From Cercis canadensis (Eukaryota; Streptophyta; Magnoliopsida; Fabales; Fabaceae), in assembly GCA_003255065.1 (NCBI GenBank), contig QAOA01002442.1:190330-254329 (forward strand): a stretch of 64,000 nt of DNA, read 5' to 3'. Made by a program: the position numbers and the translations under genes. Below are positions 60,829 to 64,000 of the stretch, one piece after another. Numbering within the stretch: the first letter of the stretch is position 1; each line of letters starts with the position of its first letter. The notes below the pieces were generated by a model. That model was not told the DNA's origin and did not search any database. It saw nothing but the letters and a program-made list of their open reading frames with translations.

Positions 60829-61460
60829 TTATTGCAAATTGATCATGCCTAATTCATGTCTTAGAAAGCAAAATCTTTCTTCAGCCAGAGGTTTTGTGAA
60901 AATATCAGCAAGCTGATCTTCAGTGTTAATAAAGGAAAGTTCAATGTCACCTTTCAACACATGATCTCTAAGAAAATGATGCTTAATATCAATGTGCTTA
61001 GTCCTAGAGTGCTGAACTGGGTTTCTAGCAATGTTAATAGCACTTGTATTATCACATAGCAAGGGAATCTTGTTCAGAAATATACCATAATTAGCAAGTT
61101 GTTGTTTCATCCATAGCACTTGTGAGCAACACAGACCAGCTGCTATGTATTTGGCTTCAGCTGTTGATTGAGCCACTGAGTTTTGTTTCTTTGATTGCCA
61201 AGAGACTAGTGCTCCCCCGAGAAATTGACAACCTCCACTTGTGCTTTTTCGATCAATGGAACAGCCAGCATAATCCGAATCTGTATAAGAAACTAGTTCG
61301 AAAGAACTAGTTATACTGAACCATAAACCAACATTCACAGAATTTATTAGATATTGAAATATCCTTTTGACAGCAGTTAAGTGAGATTCCTTTGGATTAA
61401 CTTGAAATCTGGCACATGCACATACAAAATAAATGATATATGGCCTAATTGCCGTTAGAT
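60829..61460 (-). pseudogene. Copia RNase H domain
   Basis: An open frame from 61338 carries the Ty1/copia RNase H signature: YTDSDYAGC, DRKSTSGGC, QSTAEAKYIAA, LWMKQQL, LLCDNTSAI and HIDIKHHFLRDHV. The catalytic acidic residues (D in DSDYAG, E in AEAKY, D in CDNTSA) are present. It ends in IFTKPLAEERF and LGMINLQ. The segment is intact in itself, but the link to RT is broken by a frameshift near 61460. Confidence 0.88.
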
Positions 61461-62405
61461 ATAGCAGAGAGATCCTATCATACCTCTAAACCTTTTCTCA
61501 CACACATATTTACTCTTTTCATCTAGCACCAATTTTGAAGCAAGACTCATAGGGGTTGAAATTCCTCTTGCATTGTCCATGCCAAACCGCTTGAGTAATT
61601 TTTTTGTGTACTTTGACTGATTAATGAAGATTCCATCTTTGATTTGTTTCACTTGAAGTCCAAGAAAGAAGTTGAGTTCTCCCATCATACTCATTTCAAA
61701 CTCACTTTTCATTAGTGACTCAAAATCCTTGCAAATCTTATTGTTAGTTGAACCAAAGATAATATCATCAACATAAATTTGAACTATGACAATATCACGA
61801 GATACTCTTTTAGTGAAGAGAGTGGTATCAACTTTTCCTCTCAGAAAATTATTTTTCATGAGAAATTCACTAAGTCTATCATACCAAGCTCTAGGAGCTT
61901 GCTTAAGACCATAGAGAGCTTTGGAAAGCTTATATACATGGTTAGGAAAGTCTAGATTTTCAAAACCAGGGGGCTGTTTAACAAACACTTCTTCACTAAT
62001 GTATCCATTTAAAAATGCACTTTTCACATTCATTTGAAAAACTTTAAAGCCTTTGAAAGAAGCAAATGCAAGAAACATTCTAATAGCTTCTAGTCTAGCT
62101 ACAGGAGCAAAAGTTTTTTCATAGTCTATACCTTCTTGCTGATTGAAACCTTGAGCTACCAGTCTTGCTTTGTTTCTCACAACTTTCCCATCTTCATCAA
62201 GCTTGATTCTGAACACCTATCTTGTACCTATGATTGTTTGACCTTTTGGTTCAGGAACAAGAGTCCAGACTTGATTCCTTGAGAACTGATTCAGTTCCTC
62301 TTGCATTGCCATTATTCATCCTTCATCTTGAAGTGCCTCACCAATCTTGGTAGGGTTGGACAAGGATAATAGAGCCAAATTTGCATGTTTATCCCGGAGA
62401 GATAC
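61455..62405 (-). pseudogene. Copia reverse transcriptase domain (broken)
   Basis: The frame from 62216 to 61455 has RLVAQGFNQQEGIDYEKTF, QMNVKSAFLNG, VKQPPGF, LYGLKQAPRAWYDRLS and YVDDIIFGSTN. The YVDD box is intact, but the first palm-domain aspartate (family MDVK) is Asn here. Upstream in the same frame TAG replaces the Trp before VFRIK (62217-62219), and TGA replaces a Trp near 62300. The element cannot make active RT. Confidence 0.88.
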
Positions 62406-63907
62406 TTATGTACTAATCCCTCTTCTCAAGTCACCAATCACTTTATCAATTGGATGATCTTTTAGAACTCTAGTTTCCTTTGGCAAAGAATCTCTCACAT
62501 TTATTTGTGGAGCTTCCTCTTCGGTTGGTTCTGAAAGATCTAGCTCTATGTGAATTAAATCACATGGAATTTGCTCTGCTGACTTCTCTTGATTGTGTTC
62601 TGTCTTAGAGGATCTTTTGAGGCTGTCCTGCAATAACTTGTTTTCCTCAAGGGTATTTGAAGCCAAGGGACAGTTAGATTCATCAAAAACAACATGCATT
62701 GATTCCTCAACTATGAGAGTTCTTTTATTGAAAACTCTATAAGCTTTGCTTGACAAAAAGTAACCTAGGAAAATGGCTTCATCAGATTTTGAATCAAATT
62801 TTTCCAAATGATTCTTTCCATTATTTAGCACAAAGCATTTGCATCCAAATGCATGAAAGTAGCTTACATTAGGTTTTCTCCCTTTCCAAATCTCATAAGG
62901 GTTTTCTTCAAAATTGGCTTGATCAACCATCTATTTAAAATATAGCAAGCTGTGTTTACAGCTTCAGCCCAAAAGTATTTTGGCAAATCATTTTCACACA
63001 ACATGGTTCTGCCCATCTCAACTAAAGTTTTATTTTTCCTCTCAACCACACCATTTTGTTGGAGGGTTCTAGGAGAGGAGAAATTATGGTTAATTCCTTG
63101 TTTTTCACAAAAATTTTGAAACAGTTGGTTCTCAAATTCTCCATCATGATCACTTCTTATTGATGAGATGATAAAACCTTTTTCATTTTGCAGTTTCTTG
63201 CTGAAGCTTTCCAAAACCTCAAAGGTGTCATCCTTATGAGCAAGGAAGAAAACCCAAGTAAACCTTGAAAAATCATCTACAATTACAAAACAATATTTCT
63301 TTCCATTCAAACTAGATGTAGATGTTGGTCCAAAGAGATTCATGTGAAGAAGATGGAGTGGTCTAGAAGATGACAGTTCCTTCTTAGACTTGAAAGAGGA
63401 TTTAGTTTGTTTGCCTTGCTGACAAGCAGCACACACTTTGTTTCTGTCAAAAGATAATTTAGGAAAACCAGAAACTAGATCCTTTTTAGAGAGCTTGGAC
63501 AAGAGTTTAAAATTCACATGACCAAGTCTTCTATGCCACAGCCATGAGTTGATGTTTTGAGAAGTAAAACATGTTTCCTCTTTAGATGACAGAGAGTTTC
63601 CGGAAACAATATAAACATTAGAGCATCTTTGACCAACGAATAAGACATCATCAGAGTTTTTCTTATGAATAATGCAATGAGGAGTTTCAAAGGTAATTTT
63701 ATGACCCTTGTCACAAAGCTGACTTATACTCAACAAATTATACATCAATCCTTTAACAAAGTAGACATTGTCAATCAGTAAATTAGGAGAAATTTTTATT
63801 TTACCTAGACCGACAATTCTGCCTTTGCTATTGTCACCAAAAGAGACGTCTCCCAAATCAACTTTGTTGATGGAGACAAATTTTGAGGTATCACCAGTCA
63901 TGTGTCA
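62406..63907 (-). pseudogene. Copia integrase with GAG-pre-integrase domain (broken), protease edge
   Basis: At the window edge the protease site WYLDSGCS is followed by TGA (63905-63907) in place of Arg, then HMTGD. The frame 63901-62864 continues with the GAG-pre-integrase zinc finger (WHRRLGHVN, CAACQQGK) and the DDE integrase. The first catalytic position reads HMNLFGP where the family has Asp, the second is SDHDGEF, and the third is in NGVVERK. A frameshift near 62930 separates the C-terminal part (WKGRKPNVSYFHAFGCKC, KSDEAIFLGY), which ends at 62406. Gag and the 5' LTR lie beyond the window. Confidence 0.88.
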
Positions 63908-64000
63908 GGAACAGCCACTGTCTAGATACCAGCATTCACTTTTGGCTTGATAGCAAACCTGCAATAAGATTAGAAAGGCTTAGGTACCCAAACTTCTTTG

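Overview
The window looks like nuclear DNA of a eudicot plant. It is AT-rich and gene-poor, full of microsatellites, and packed with plant-type transposable elements: Athila/Tat-like Ty3/gypsy elements with a tRNA-Asp primer site, a Sirevirus-like Ty1/copia element, Helitron ends, a tRNA-derived SINE and MITEs. The few host genes or relics (plant defensins with a signal-peptide exon, cytochrome c exons, a BOI-type E3-ligase fragment) have spliced plant structures. The species cannot be named from the sequence.

Layout. 1-16.3 kb: decayed intergenic DNA containing a large dispersed duplication (about 0.7-3.6 kb and 11.4-15.4 kb), a Helitron relic with helicase sequence and a 3' end, a second Helitron 3' end, a SINE with a perfect 15-bp target duplication, and a small spliced BOI-like coiled-coil gene without a RING. 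16.3-22.0 kb: a non-autonomous gypsy element whose gag-protease frame runs straight into the tail of integrase (RT, RNase H and the integrase core are missing), with its 3' LTR embedded in an older LTR. 22.7-35 kb and 47.5-56.7 kb: a defensin-like (DEFL) cluster made of repeated units. Three genes are intact (A 24.0-24.5, B 29.6-30.1, C 53.5-54.0 kb, all on the minus strand) and three are relics (27.7, 34.0, 48.7 kb); two units also carry convergent cytochrome c pseudogene exons. 36.3-47.2 kb: an Athila-like element reduced to LTR, integrase tail and an env-like frame, present twice in tandem and bounded by near-identical 5-bp flanks. 49.3-51.2 kb: a small LTR-gag-LTR gypsy element inserted into a DEFL unit. 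56.8-64 kb: the 3' half of a decayed Sirevirus on the minus strand (LTR, several polypurine tracts, env-like ORF, RNase H, RT, integrase, protease edge).

The most interesting system is the DEFL cluster. Each intact gene has a signal-peptide exon and one exon encoding two fused defensin domains with 14 cysteines, in a pattern that suggests the second domain has lost exactly the C1-C8 disulfide partners. Between copies A and B the mature-peptide exon has diverged strongly (44 substitutions in 308 nt by hand alignment, 28 amino-acid changes, all cysteines kept), while the adjacent intron, signal exon and promoter are about 98% identical. That contrast suggests diversifying selection on a secreted defence or recognition peptide. 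Copy B also has a shifted splice acceptor and a solo LTR 8 bp upstream of its TATA box.

Caution: single N bases at 22762, 28592, 35009, 41168, 48784 and 56060 sit at or near duplication borders and look like contig joins. Some tandem copies, above all 36.9-45.1 kb, may therefore be unmerged haplotypes rather than real tandem repeats.
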